Assembly: GCA_944324665.1 (NCBI GenBank)
Contig: CALUXD010000001.1
Coordinates: 310,001-374,000, forward strand
Source of the DNA: Candidatus Proelusimicrobium volucris
GTDB taxonomy: Bacteria; Elusimicrobiota; Elusimicrobia; Elusimicrobiales; Elusimicrobiaceae
Direction: 5' to 3'
Length of the DNA: 64,000 nucleotides
Part shown: in pieces, positions 26,717 to 34,861 of the stretch
How positions within the stretch are numbered: the first letter of the stretch is position 1
Layout of the letters: each line of letters opens with the position of its first letter
Notes under the pieces: generated by a model
What the model was told of the DNA's origin: nothing
Database searches by the model: none
Seen by the model: only the letters and a program-made list of their open reading frames with translations
Position numbers and translations under genes: made by a program

Positions 26717-27890
26717 CTATCTTTTTAAAAACTTCGGCATGGTTTTTAAGTTCGCGCGTAATTATGAAATGTTCCTTCACATATTCATGCCCTGTAGCCG
26801 CCAACCTTAAAGACAAAGCCCTATCCGTCAACAGCCGTTTTATGTTTAGAACAAAACTTTCTTTGTCCCCGCAAAGCAAACCCGTTTTATTGTTTATTAT
26901 CTGATATTTTATTCCGCCTACGTCGCTGGCCGCGACGGGCCGCTTCTTCCACAGCGCTTCCGTTATGGAAAGGCCGAAACTTTCGCTGAAACTCTTTTGC
27001 ACTACGACGTCCGCCGCGCTTTGAAGAGCCGCTATTTCATAATCGTGCCTATTTATCGAGAGCAGAATTATATCTTTGTGCCCGCCGGCATAATCCTTCA
27101 ACTCCTGGTATAAAGCCGCGGCGTTTATATCGTCGGGCGCGAAACCGCCCGCATACACCAATGTCGAAGGGATTTCCTCAGACACTTCTTTGAAAACGTC
27201 TATCAGCCCGAAGGGATCTTTTACCCTGTCAAAACGCGATACCTGTAAAATTATGGGTTTATCGCAGGGGATATTATAATTCTTCAAAACCGATAGCTGA
27301 CCTTCCCTCTCTACAAAAGTATTCTTCACCGAACAGGGATCTATGGAAGGCAATATATAGTCGACACCCCTATTTAAAGGACGATGGCTTTGCGCCGAAG
27401 GGAAAATAACCTCATCGCAATCCTCAATATATGGCCTTAAAAACTCCCAAACGTCTTTGTTCGCGCGCGAAATATCAAAATGACATCGATATATCTTTTT
27501 TATTCCCTTTATCTTAGACGCCGCTATTAAAGCGTGAAAATCGTGCAGATATAAAACGTCACAATCCAAAGGAAGGGCCAAACTAGAGGCCGCAGCGGCA
27601 AAACTATCCAGCTCCGCCCTGCTTACGCAGTTCATGCTAAGGGAAAGCGCGTCGGTAATCTTTTTGCCGAGAACGAAAAAGTCTTTTTCGGCCTCTATCG
27701 CACGCCAAAAGCAGTCAAGCCCCAACTCTCGGAAATAGCCCTCCAGCGTGCAAGCCAGTTCGCTTACCCCGCTGCCGTAAAGCGCAGGCGTAAGCATGGC
27801 AAGGCGAAAATCCGGAAGTTTTTTGTACTGTTCCTTAAGATCCGCTACCGCTATGCCGTATTTGCTGTCCAGTATCGAAAGTTTGTCCAT
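26712..27890 (-). CDS. GT4 glycosyltransferase, trehalose synthase (TreT)-like
   Basis: 392 residues with a GT-B fold. The N-terminal YGSGVSELACTLEGYFRELGLDCFWRAIEAEKDFF aligns with the TreT pattern of glycine-rich loop, then W-x-x-I-x-x-E/D-x-x-FF. The C-terminal half has LQVSRFDRVKDPFGLIDVF, ADVVVQKSFSESFGLSITEALWKKRPV and DVGGIKYQI, all close to archaeal and bacterial TreT, which makes trehalose from NDP-glucose and glucose. The precise donor and acceptor are not certain. TACAAT six bases before the ATG suggests a leaderless start. It diverges from a GH13 enzyme 89 bases away, suggesting joint alpha-glucan or trehalose metabolism. Confidence 0.8.
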   Translation of the reverse strand: MDKLSILDSKYGIAVADLKEQYKKLPDFRLAMLTPALYGSGVSELACTLEGYFRELGLDCFWRAIEAEKDFFVLGKKITDALSLSMNCVSRAELDSFAAAASSLALPLDCDVLYLHDFHALIAASKIKGIKKIYRCHFDISRANKDVWEFLRPYIEDCDEVIFPSAQSHRPLNRGVDYILPSIDPCSVKNTFVEREGQLSVLKNYNIPCDKPIILQVSRFDRVKDPFGLIDVFKEVSEEIPSTLVYAGGFAPDDINAAALYQELKDYAGGHKDIILLSINRHDYEIAALQSAADVVVQKSFSESFGLSITEALWKKRPVAASDVGGIKYQIINNKTGLLCGDKESFVLNIKRLLTDRALSLRLAATGHEYVKEHFIITRELKNHAEVFKKIV

Positions 27891-27896
27891 AAGACA

Positions 27897-27902
27897 ATTG
27901 TA
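27897..27902 (-). promoter_or_regulatory. -10 hexamer, leaderless spacing (TreT-like gene)
   Basis: On the minus strand TACAAT is followed by exactly six bases and the ATG at 27890. There is no Shine-Dalgarno. Confidence 0.45.
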
Positions 27903-27979
27903 GAAATTTTTATCTTATTTTGCTTAATTTATGGACTTTTTTTTCATAAAGTGATATAACATAGATAACCGAGGTTTTT

Positions 27980-29446
27980 ATGCGTACAAATCCCCATATT
28001 TTAGAAATTAACGCTCATAATTGGCTCAAACAGCTTAGAGAGAGCCTTGGGCGAGACAGCCTTACTCTGGCCGACGTGCCGGAGGAGGATCTTTTTGAAA
28101 TAAAAGCCCACGGCTTCGACGCTGTTTGGCTTATGGGTGTTTGGCAGGAAAGCCCAGCCTCCCGCGCCATAGCAAGAGAGGATAAGGCCATTAACGAATA
28201 TCTATCCCACACTGTACCGGGCTACGACAGGCAAGATATCGTCGGCTCGCAATACGCAATTTACGATTACAGCGTAAATAAAGACTTCGGCGGGAATGAG
28301 GCTTTATTAACCCTTAGAAAAAGATTAAACGATTTCGGCATAAAACTTATTTTGGATTTTGCGGGCAATCATTTGGCAAAGGACAATCCACTTACTTTGA
28401 CAGATAAGGAAATTTTCGTACACTGCGACGAAGAACCCAAAGCAAAAGAATTATTTTTCCAAACGACTAAAGGCTATTGGATTGCCCACGGCAAGGATCC
28501 CTATTTCCCTTCGTGGACAGATACCGCCCAAATAAATCAATTTAATCCGAAGGCCAGAGCATTTCTTAAAGAGACACTTCTAAAAATAGTACCACTCTGC
28601 GACGGCTTGCGCTGCGATATGGTAATGCTGATGATTAATAAGGTTTTCCGCGATACTTGGGGGAATTTCGTCAAAGAGGAAATGCCGTCGGAAGAGTTCT
28701 GGCCGCAGATAATAAATGAAGTAAAGAATTTATATCCCTCATTTACCTTCCTGGCGGAAGTATATTGGGGGCTGGAATGGGAAGTGCAAGAGTTGGGCTT
28801 CGATTATACCTATGACAAAATCCTCTATGACAGGCTCCGCCTTTCCACCGCGCAGGATATTCAAGGTCATCTAAACGCGGAACATTTATATCAAAAGAGG
28901 TCCTTGCGCTTTATCGCTAATCACGACGAGGAAGCGCCTCTTACCGCTTTCGGGAGAGAAAAATCCAAAGCGGCGGCGGTAGCCGCATATACCTTAATCG
29001 GGGCAAGACTCTTTACCATATCGCAACTCTATGGAGAGGAAAAACGTCTCCCTATACAATACACGCGCGGTTTGAGAACAAAAGACGAAGATATGCTGAG
29101 TTTTTATAAACAATTTCTGGAGATTATCAATAACCCCTGCTTCCACGGTGGGCAGTGGACGATAAAAAATCCTAAAGCCGCCGATGAGGAAGATGCCTCT
29201 TTCAAGAATATTCTCTGCTGGGCGTGGACGCAGCAAACGACTCAAAAGATTATCGTCATAAATTACAGCGAGGTACCCTCAAAATGCATTATGCCTCTGG
29301 ACAAGGTTCCCTCTGACGAGAACCTGATCCTAAAAGAACATTTTAAAAGGAATGAAACTATTCTTCCAAGTGCACAGGCAAAAAAAGAAGGGCTGCTCTT
29401 AGAGTTGCAGCCTTTTGAAACAAAAATATTCTCCGTGGATTTTTAA
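27980..29446 (+). CDS. GH13 alpha-amylase-family glycoside hydrolase
   Basis: 488 residues. The catalytic triad of the alpha-amylase barrel is visible: nucleophile Asp213 (GLRCDMVML), acid/base Glu260 (FLAEVYWGL) and Asp316 (FIANHDEEAP); region I is DFAGNH near 126-131. There is no signal peptide, so it acts in the cytosol on internal glucans or malto-oligosaccharides, or as a transglycosylase. The subfamily cannot be fixed by eye. A GAGG ribosome site precedes the ATG. It is followed 3 bases later by a GT8-like gene and then lepB, and it diverges from the TreT-like gene. Confidence 0.88.
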   Translation: MRTNPHILEINAHNWLKQLRESLGRDSLTLADVPEEDLFEIKAHGFDAVWLMGVWQESPASRAIAREDKAINEYLSHTVPGYDRQDIVGSQYAIYDYSVNKDFGGNEALLTLRKRLNDFGIKLILDFAGNHLAKDNPLTLTDKEIFVHCDEEPKAKELFFQTTKGYWIAHGKDPYFPSWTDTAQINQFNPKARAFLKETLLKIVPLCDGLRCDMVMLMINKVFRDTWGNFVKEEMPSEEFWPQIINEVKNLYPSFTFLAEVYWGLEWEVQELGFDYTYDKILYDRLRLSTAQDIQGHLNAEHLYQKRSLRFIANHDEEAPLTAFGREKSKAAAVAAYTLIGARLFTISQLYGEEKRLPIQYTRGLRTKDEDMLSFYKQFLEIINNPCFHGGQWTIKNPKAADEEDASFKNILCWAWTQQTTQKIIVINYSEVPSKCIMPLDKVPSDENLILKEHFKRNETILPSAQAKKEGLLLELQPFETKIFSVDF

Positions 29447-29449
29447 CCG

Positions 29450-30397
29450 ATGCAAGACCAGCAGCAGAAAAAACCTTTCGCAATAGTAATGGCTACCGAC
29501 GATAAAGCCGCTTTCGCGGCGGGCTGTGCATTGTTAAGCCTGAAAGAAAACTCCCCCCGCCTGTTTAAAAAAGCAGATATTATCATTTACTATCAAAATT
29601 TATCCCAGCAGAACAGAAAAGCGCTTCGCTCTATCGGAAGAGTCTTTTTTAAAGATTATCGTCTGAATTTTTCAACCTCCGCAATACGCACCATACGCAG
29701 ATACAGCCAGCTAACTTTGGCCAGATACGAATGTTTTTTCCTGCTTAAAGAGTACCGTCAAATCCTGTGGCTGGACAGCGATATTCTGGTAAAAAAAGAA
29801 CTTATAAACATCCTTAAATTCAAGAAAGCCGGTTTCGCCATAGCCCACGACGATAATATCATCGCTTGCAACTTCGCTAAGCCCGTACGCGGCTTTGATA
29901 TGTTAAGGCGCAATTTTAATGCCGGGGTGCTCCTTTTCAGCGAAAATATGGCAAACCCGATAAAAATAGGAGCCTGGTGCTACCAACAAACAAAAATGTT
30001 GGCGCCGATTCTCATCTGGGCAGACCAAGGCGTTTTAAATTTGGCACTGCAAAAGTTTGCGATAAAGCCCGCCATACTGCCAAGAAAATTCAATTCTCAT
30101 CCTGTACTCTCCCCAATAAAAACGGGAAATACCCTTATACTGCATGCAATGGGCGACTATAAATTTTGGGATAATTACCCCCTACCCGAATGGGATAAAT
30201 TCTATAATCAGTGGCTGGGCTTGGGCGGTGCGGAAGTAACGATCCAAAACTATAATAAAAAGTACCTTTTAATGTTCAAATTTAAGCTCTTTTTGGAAAA
30301 AGTACCGTTTATATGGTGGTTTTTCCAAAAGGTGCTTAAGATTAAATTCGCCTTGTCAAACAAAAAAATCATAAAAAAACAAAGGCTAAGAAGGTAA
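29450..30397 (+). CDS. GT8-like glycosyltransferase
   Basis: 315 residues. The N-terminus reads FAIVMATDDKAAFAAGCALLSLKENSP, the usual opening of GT-A retaining transferases of family 8, and the metal-binding DxD motif is DSD (109-111) in ILWLDSDILV. NFNAGVLLFS and WADQGVLNLAL, and a late ILHAMGDYKFW motif with His, fit the LPS-glucosyl/galactosyltransferase group. The basic C-terminus (FALSNKKIIKKQRLRR) may sit on the membrane. It may act in LPS or glycogen priming. It lies in the GH13-GT8-lepB string with gaps of 3-4 bases. Confidence 0.82.
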   Translation: MQDQQQKKPFAIVMATDDKAAFAAGCALLSLKENSPRLFKKADIIIYYQNLSQQNRKALRSIGRVFFKDYRLNFSTSAIRTIRRYSQLTLARYECFFLLKEYRQILWLDSDILVKKELINILKFKKAGFAIAHDDNIIACNFAKPVRGFDMLRRNFNAGVLLFSENMANPIKIGAWCYQQTKMLAPILIWADQGVLNLALQKFAIKPAILPRKFNSHPVLSPIKTGNTLILHAMGDYKFWDNYPLPEWDKFYNQWLGLGGAEVTIQNYNKKYLLMFKFKLFLEKVPFIWWFFQKVLKIKFALSNKKIIKKQRLRR

Positions 30398-30401
30398 TGA
30401 T

Positions 30402-31373
30402 ATGGAACTCACTCTACTGATAACAGGCATAATAGCCTTCATTTTCGCGAAAGTTTCAAAAGTCCTGAAAAAGAAAAGTATTTGGAGCAACAAAATCTTT
30501 TTCGGAATTTGGAACGCGCTTTTTGCTTTAATAGGCGGAGGCCTAATCATATATATTTTCAATTTTATGGCAAAGAACGGGATACAAGGAGGGCTTTCCC
30601 CCAGAACTTTCGCCCTGATTACCACTATAACCCTAGCTTGCGCCGTATATAATTTTACCGTCGCGGGAAAAGCAGACAAAAAAAAGGAAGAGAAAATATT
30701 TTCCTTTAATATGGAATGGGCGGAAACGGTTTACTTCGCGGCATTCTTCGCTGCGGTGGTAATGTTCCTGTTCCTGCAAGCATTTAAAATACCGTCCGCA
30801 TCAATGAGAAACACCTTGCTGGAAGGCGATAATCTTTTCGTCAACAAAATAACTTACGGCGTAAGATTGCCTTTTATGAAAGACCGCCTTATAAAATTTA
30901 ACGATATTAAAAGAGGCGATATTATCGTATTTCGCTTCCCAGCGGAAAGCAAAGAACAAATCAACTGCGGCGAATCCCAATACGGCAGAGATTTTGTCAA
31001 AAGAGTAATCGGTATGCCTGGCGATGTGGTAGAAATAAAAAATAAACAGGTTTTCATTAACGGGGAACTTATGCCGCAACAACCCTATGAAATTTATCAA
31101 GACGTGGAAAGACTAGCTGAAGAGCAGCTCCCTTATTCCCCAGAAGAATACCAAAAGCTTTGGGAAGACCGCAAACTCGAAAAAGCCCTAGGCATATATC
31201 TTAGAGATTATTTCGGCCCCGTAACTGTCCCGGAAGGCACTTATTTGGGTATAGGCGATAATAGGGATTTTTCCTGCGATTCGCGTTTTTGGGGCCCCAT
31301 TCCGGAAGAAAACATCAAAGGAAAAGCCTGGTTTATCCATTGGCCGCCAAGCAGAATAGGTTTGGTTAAATAG
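30402..31373 (+). CDS. lepB: Signal peptidase I with extended membrane N-terminus
   Basis: 323 residues. It cuts signal peptides from exported proteins. The catalytic Ser134 lies in PSASMRNTLLEGD and Lys200 in DFVKRVIGMPGD. The LGDNRDFSCDSRFWG block (here IGDNRDFSCDSRFWG) follows near the end. Instead of the usual one or two anchors there are three hydrophobic helices before the protease (about 3-18, 33-55 and 68-88) and a fourth at 108-128, with a basic KADKKKEEK loop. The gene follows the GT8-like gene by 4 bases, an unusual place for lepB. A terminator lies 6 bases after the stop. Confidence 0.94.
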   Translation: MELTLLITGIIAFIFAKVSKVLKKKSIWSNKIFFGIWNALFALIGGGLIIYIFNFMAKNGIQGGLSPRTFALITTITLACAVYNFTVAGKADKKKEEKIFSFNMEWAETVYFAAFFAAVVMFLFLQAFKIPSASMRNTLLEGDNLFVNKITYGVRLPFMKDRLIKFNDIKRGDIIVFRFPAESKEQINCGESQYGRDFVKRVIGMPGDVVEIKNKQVFINGELMPQQPYEIYQDVERLAEEQLPYSPEEYQKLWEDRKLEKALGIYLRDYFGPVTVPEGTYLGIGDNRDFSCDSRFWGPIPEENIKGKAWFIHWPPSRIGLVK

Positions 31374-31379
31374 CATTTT

Positions 31380-31405
31380 AAAACCCTCGCTTTCACGAGG
31401 GTTTT
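31380..31405 (+). terminator. Terminator after lepB
   Basis: Stem AAAACCCTCG/CGAGGGTTTT (31380-31389, 31396-31405) with a 6-base loop and a T-run. From here to 31626 I see no gene, only AT-rich sequence. Confidence 0.85.
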
Positions 31406-31626
31406 TATTGACACAAAAAGCAAATGGTATACACTGGATATCTTATCTTATTACTTAACTCCACAAAGATTATCCCTTCTAAAACATAAAGTATAACCTT
31501 GGGGTAAAACTTCTTTGTGCATTATACTTCTATAATAGATAACAAAATTATTATTCTTTTATTAAGACAATAGTAAATAATTTTTTTGAAAGATATAGAG
31601 TTTAGTTCTATTTTAAAGAAGACGGA

Positions 31627-31642
31627 GTTTTCACATGAAAAC
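31627..31642. promoter_or_regulatory. parS-like site 1
   Basis: GTTTTCACATGAAAAC. Its core TTTCACATGAAA differs at one base from the bacterial parS core TTTCACGTGAAA. It is one of five copies around parA-parB, and lies just past the 3' end of the GrpB-family gene. Confidence 0.8.
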
Positions 31643-31644
31643 CT

Positions 31645-32175
31645 TTAGATATTCCCTATGGAGTACTTATTTATATACCAAGATATCGCTTTTTCTTCTA
31701 TACTATTGATATAAGCCGCTTTGCCTATGGAGTAACCTTCCATATCGCTTGCAAAACACTTTGCTAAAGAAATTTTTAAAGAAGCGTAAAAAATGGCATC
31801 TTTCGAATGAGCCCTTAAATAATCCCTAAAAGCCAAATGCCTTATTATATCCCTTTCGCTAAAAACATCAAAAATATTAAGATGATAGGATAAATCCCCT
31901 TGCTTTCTAAAATAGCGGCGCCTTGTTATGCCAAACTCCCCCATACTCTCATATCCCAAACTCTCAAAAGAATCTTCTATTTCATCAACCGCGGCAATAT
32001 CCCGGACAACAGCCATCATATCAATATCGGGCCTCGAACAGAGCCCTTCCACTGCTGTACTACCTATATGATATATATCTATTAAAAGTCCCTTTAATAT
32101 ATCTTTTATAGGCTTGGACTCTTCTTCAAAAGCTTTATGCCAGTAAGAATCATAAGGAATTAGTTTTACTTTCAT
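31645..32175 (-). CDS. GrpB/UPF0157 family protein (nucleotidyltransferase fold)
   Basis: 176 residues. The conserved IYHIGSTAVEGLCSRPDIDMMAVV block, with the GS(T)xxx and DxD arrangement of nucleotidyltransferases, and FRKQGDLSYHLNIFDVFSERDIIRHLAFRDYLR identify the GrpB family, found alone or fused to dephospho-CoA kinase. Its function is unknown. A clear AAGGAGA ribosome site and a TATAAT box precede the ATG. The gene is flanked by parS-like sites (1 on one side, 2-4 on the other), so ParB spreading from them would cover it. Confidence 0.88.
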   Translation of the reverse strand: MKVKLIPYDSYWHKAFEEESKPIKDILKGLLIDIYHIGSTAVEGLCSRPDIDMMAVVRDIAAVDEIEDSFESLGYESMGEFGITRRRYFRKQGDLSYHLNIFDVFSERDIIRHLAFRDYLRAHSKDAIFYASLKISLAKCFASDMEGYSIGKAAYINSIEEKAISWYINKYSIGNI

Positions 32176-32211
32176 TGCTATCTCCTTAAAATATTATATC
32201 ACAAAAGGGAA

Positions 32212-32227
32212 GTTTTCATGTGAAAAC
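32212..32227. promoter_or_regulatory. parS-like site 2
   Basis: GTTTTCATGTGAAAAC, the reverse complement of site 1. It lies upstream of the GrpB-family gene, within the 346-base intergenic stretch before parA that also holds sites 3 and 4 and the parA promoter. Confidence 0.8.
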
Positions 32228-32291
32228 ACTTGGATATATTTCCAAAAGAAGATAAAAAAGAGATGTAAACAAACGACATATTGGGCAAGCA

Positions 32292-32307
32292 GTTTCCATG
32301 TGAAAAC
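32292..32307. promoter_or_regulatory. parS-like site 3 (one mismatch)
   Basis: GTTTCCATGTGAAAAC; one base differs from sites 2, 4 and 5. Confidence 0.7.
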
Positions 32308-32445
32308 TGTTTAAATAAAAATCTTACTTCAAGCTATTTTATATAAGAAAATTTAAAAACGTTAACAGATGCCATAAAACCAACATAGCATAAATGTACC
32401 TTATCAGTTTATTATTTTTTCAAAAAAGCACTGTTTACAAAAGAT

Positions 32446-32461
32446 GTTTTCATGTGAAAAC
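32446..32461. promoter_or_regulatory. parS-like site 4
   Basis: GTTTTCATGTGAAAAC, 11 bases upstream of the parA -35 box, so ParB bound here could repress parAB. Confidence 0.8.
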
Positions 32462-32472
32462 TTTAAAAAAGA

Positions 32473-32501
32473 TTGACTTAATTTTAAATTTTATATTAAA
32501 T
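32473..32501 (+). promoter_or_regulatory. parAB promoter
   Basis: TTGACT (32473-32478), a 17-base spacer and TTAAAT (32496-32501), about 20 bases before the parA ATG, whose ribosome site is AGGAG. Confidence 0.6.
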
Positions 32502-32521
32502 ATTCTTAATAGGAGATTATA

Positions 32522-33358
32522 ATGGGTGAAATAGTTTGTATTGCCAACCAAAAAGGCGGCGTGGGCAAAACCACCACCGCCGTAAACTTGTCTTATGCTC
32601 TTGCCTGTTTGGGGCAGGAAGTGCTCCTAGTGGATTTTGATCCTCAGGGAAATGCTACTTCCGGTTTGGGAATAGAAGTCAAAGACGACGATAAAACCGT
32701 TTACAACTTCTTGACCAAAACAGCCTCTTTTAAAGAAGTTGTGCGCCAAACGAGCAATGAAATGCTCGACATCCTCCCCTCCAATAAAGATTTGGCGGGC
32801 GCGGAAGTTGAGCTTGTAAATATAAACGGGCGCGAAAAATTCTTAAAAGAGCAGCTTTCCACTATAAAGAAGATGTATAACTTTATTATTATCGATTGCC
32901 CCCCTTCTTTAAGCCTGCTTACAATAAATGCTTTGGTAGCAGCGGATAATGTTCTTACGGCTATACAGTGCGAATATTACGCTATGGAAGGGTTGGCTCG
33001 CTTCATAAACACTACGACAAAGGTAAAACAATTTTTAAGCCCCCAGCTTAAAATAGACGGAGGCATACTGACTATGTATGACGGCCGTATGAATTTGGCA
33101 AACCAAGTAAAAGAAGAAGTTTCCAAATTCTATGGAGATAAAGTCTACAAAACTCCCATTCCCCGCAATATCAGGCTGGCGGAAGCCCCCGGTTTCGGAC
33201 AGAGCATCTTTGAGTACGAGCCCTCTTGCAAAGGGACTAAAGCCTATATGGATTTGGCAATAGAGTTCTTGATAAGAAGGGGCGCAAAAGCGGAAGACTT
33301 TGAAAATATGCAATATTTAAGTTCTTCCAAAAATTCCGATTTTGATTTTGGAGGGTAA
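32522..33358 (+). CDS. parA: Chromosome-partition ATPase ParA
   Basis: 278 residues. Deviant Walker A KGGVGKTTT (11-19) with the signature lysine, DFDPQGNATSGLG and DCPPSLSLLTINAL mark the ParA/Soj family, which forms an ATP-dependent gradient on the nucleoid that moves ParB-bound origins. No N-terminal DNA-binding domain is present, as expected for the chromosomal type. The C-terminus has a roughly 20-residue extra tail ending in SDFDFGG. parB follows 8 bases later. Location about 10 kb from dnaA is typical. Confidence 0.96.
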   Translation: MGEIVCIANQKGGVGKTTTAVNLSYALACLGQEVLLVDFDPQGNATSGLGIEVKDDDKTVYNFLTKTASFKEVVRQTSNEMLDILPSNKDLAGAEVELVNINGREKFLKEQLSTIKKMYNFIIIDCPPSLSLLTINALVAADNVLTAIQCEYYAMEGLARFINTTTKVKQFLSPQLKIDGGILTMYDGRMNLANQVKEEVSKFYGDKVYKTPIPRNIRLAEAPGFGQSIFEYEPSCKGTKAYMDLAIEFLIRRGAKAEDFENMQYLSSSKNSDFDFGG

Positions 33359-33366
33359 TTAACCAT

Positions 33367-34236
33367 ATGAGAAAAGCTTTAGGCAAAGGATTAGACGCAT
33401 TATTAAGCGGAGCCATCGATGAAAGCAATGAAACTTCTGGAATGGGGGGCGTTCAAAAAATACCGCTTGATAAAATTATCCCCAACAGATACCAGCCCCG
33501 CAAAACTTTCAACGAGGAATCTTTGCAAGGTCTTGCCGATTCCATTAAACAACACGGCCTCACCCAGCCTGTAGTCGTGGTATATGACGCCGGTATGGAC
33601 AAATATGAGTTGGTAGTAGGGGAAAGACGTTTCCGCGCTTCTCAGCTTGCCGGCTTTACGGAGATAGATTGCATAGTACACGCCAAACTCGACGACAAGC
33701 AAATGTGCGCCCTCGCACTTATAGAAAATATCCAAAGGGAAGATCTAAACCCCATAGAAACCGCTTTAGGTTATAAGAGCCTTATGCAAAAGTTTATGAT
33801 TTCCCAAACCGAATTGGGCGAATACTGCGGAAAATCAAAAGCTGCGGTATCCAATTCATTAAGGCTGCTCAATTTGGAGCCTGAAATCCAAGAAGCTATA
33901 AAAAACGGGGAAATAAGCGAAGGGCACGGCAGAGCCTTGCTTATGGTCGCGGATAACAACAAGAGAGAAACCCTGTTTAAAAAAATACTCTCTTCTAAGA
34001 TGTCCGTCCGCCAAGCGGAAGAGGCCGCCAAAAATGCTTCTTCAGAAACTGTTAAAACCAACCCGCAAAAGACGCCCGACACCTTAGCTTTTGAAGCGTC
34101 TTTACAGGAAGCCCTGGGCACGAAAGTAGAACTTAAATACGGTTCAAAACCCAGCAAAGGCAAATTGATATTGCATTACAATTCTTTAGAAGAATTGGAG
34201 CAAATATCCCAAAGACTTAAAAATAAAATGTTATAA
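33367..34236 (+). CDS. parB: Chromosome-partition protein ParB
   Basis: 289 residues. The N-terminal KALGKGLDALL peptide that contacts ParA, the CTP-binding region with GERRFRAS (85-92) and ALIENIQREDLNPIE, a helix-turn-helix near 135-160 (ISQTELGEYCGKSKAAVSNSLRLL) for parS recognition, and a C-terminal dimerisation domain (about 225-289) are all in order. It should bind the five palindromes nearby and load condensin. A terminator follows. Confidence 0.96.
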   Translation: MRKALGKGLDALLSGAIDESNETSGMGGVQKIPLDKIIPNRYQPRKTFNEESLQGLADSIKQHGLTQPVVVVYDAGMDKYELVVGERRFRASQLAGFTEIDCIVHAKLDDKQMCALALIENIQREDLNPIETALGYKSLMQKFMISQTELGEYCGKSKAAVSNSLRLLNLEPEIQEAIKNGEISEGHGRALLMVADNNKRETLFKKILSSKMSVRQAEEAAKNASSETVKTNPQKTPDTLAFEASLQEALGTKVELKYGSKPSKGKLILHYNSLEELEQISQRLKNKML

Positions 34237-34253
34237 ACGTAATACTCCTCCAT

Positions 34254-34282
34254 AAACACGGCCTTTAAAAAAGGCCGTGTTT
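34254..34282 (+). terminator. Terminator after parB
   Basis: A 13-bp stem AAACACGGCCTTT/AAAGGCCGTGTTT (34254-34266, 34270-34282) with a T-run. Confidence 0.9.
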
Positions 34283-34453
34283 TTCATAGTCAATAAAACT
34301 CCCCCTATTTATGCAAAAGCATAAAAGATCCAAACTTCTAAATGGCCCTTTGACAAGTAAAGAGGAGTTCTCTTTAATGACTTCTTAAATTCTATTTTTA
34401 AAAGCGGGGGAGATTTAAAAATTACTTTTTGAAAAAGAAAAAAACTATCCTTT

Positions 34454-34469
34454 GTTTTCATGTGAAAAC
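34454..34469. promoter_or_regulatory. parS-like site 5
   Basis: GTTTTCATGTGAAAAC, downstream of parB, identical to sites 2 and 4. Confidence 0.8.
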
Positions 34470-34606
34470 GTGCTTTTATGAAAGATTTTATTCTTTTTCA
34501 TCATTTTTTCATTTTCTCCGACGGAGAATATCAAAAACCCTTAAATTTGCATCCAGCTTGTTTTTTTATAACAGCAACGATTCAGTATGGCCGACTCACT
34601 AAAAAA

Positions 34607-34645
34607 CGATTTTTAGGGGCAATATCGCTCAAAATCGCCTTTTTT
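34607..34645 (+). terminator. Orphan terminator-like hairpin
   Basis: CGATTTT (34607-34613) pairs with AAAATCG (34631-34637), with an inner GGGC/GCTC helix, followed by CCTTTTTT. No annotated gene ends just before it; six A precede it, so it could also act on the minus strand. Confidence 0.4.
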
Positions 34646-34789
34646 AAGACGTTTTACCTTATTTAAGTGAAAAATATCCGCCTATTTTAATAAATATGTT
34701 AGGGACACTAACTTTTAAAAAAAGTAAACATCAATTAAATAATAAACAAAAATTTATCGAAAAGCGAAACCAGTCTTTTCATTAAAACA

Positions 34790-34817
34790 AAAAAGAGGAT
34801 GCCTTTCGGCACCCTCT
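34790..34817 (-). terminator. Terminator after speB
   Basis: On the minus strand AGAGGGTGCC-GAAA-GGCATCCTCT is followed by TTTTGTTTT; the stem has one G-T pair. It lies about 45 bases past the speB stop. Confidence 0.8.
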
Positions 34818-34861
34818 CTTAATTAAAAACATTAAGAAAACAATTTTCTTAATTTTTAAAA

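Larger units (their letters stand above)
34283..34789. other. Geneless AT-rich stretch between parB and speB
   Basis: About 500 bases with no convincing protein gene. It holds several inverted repeats: CTCCCCC (34300-34306) complementary to GGGGGAG (34406-34412), a small hairpin TAAAGAG/CTCTTTA (34358-34376), parS-like site 5, a perfect TTCTCCG-A-CGGAGAA palindrome (34514-34528) and a terminator-like hairpin at 34607-34645. A 62-codon frame at 34478 lacks a ribosome site and has unlikely composition. A small RNA is possible but not shown. Confidence 0.4.

Noticed and set aside
31408-31433. TTGACA followed by TATACA just after the lepB terminator
   Set aside because: The spacer is only 14 bases and no gene follows on that strand before the GrpB-family gene, which is on the other strand.
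34478-34666. 62-codon frame in the parB-speB gap
   Set aside because: No ribosome site, odd composition, and it runs through the orphan terminator hairpin; kept only as part of the geneless region.
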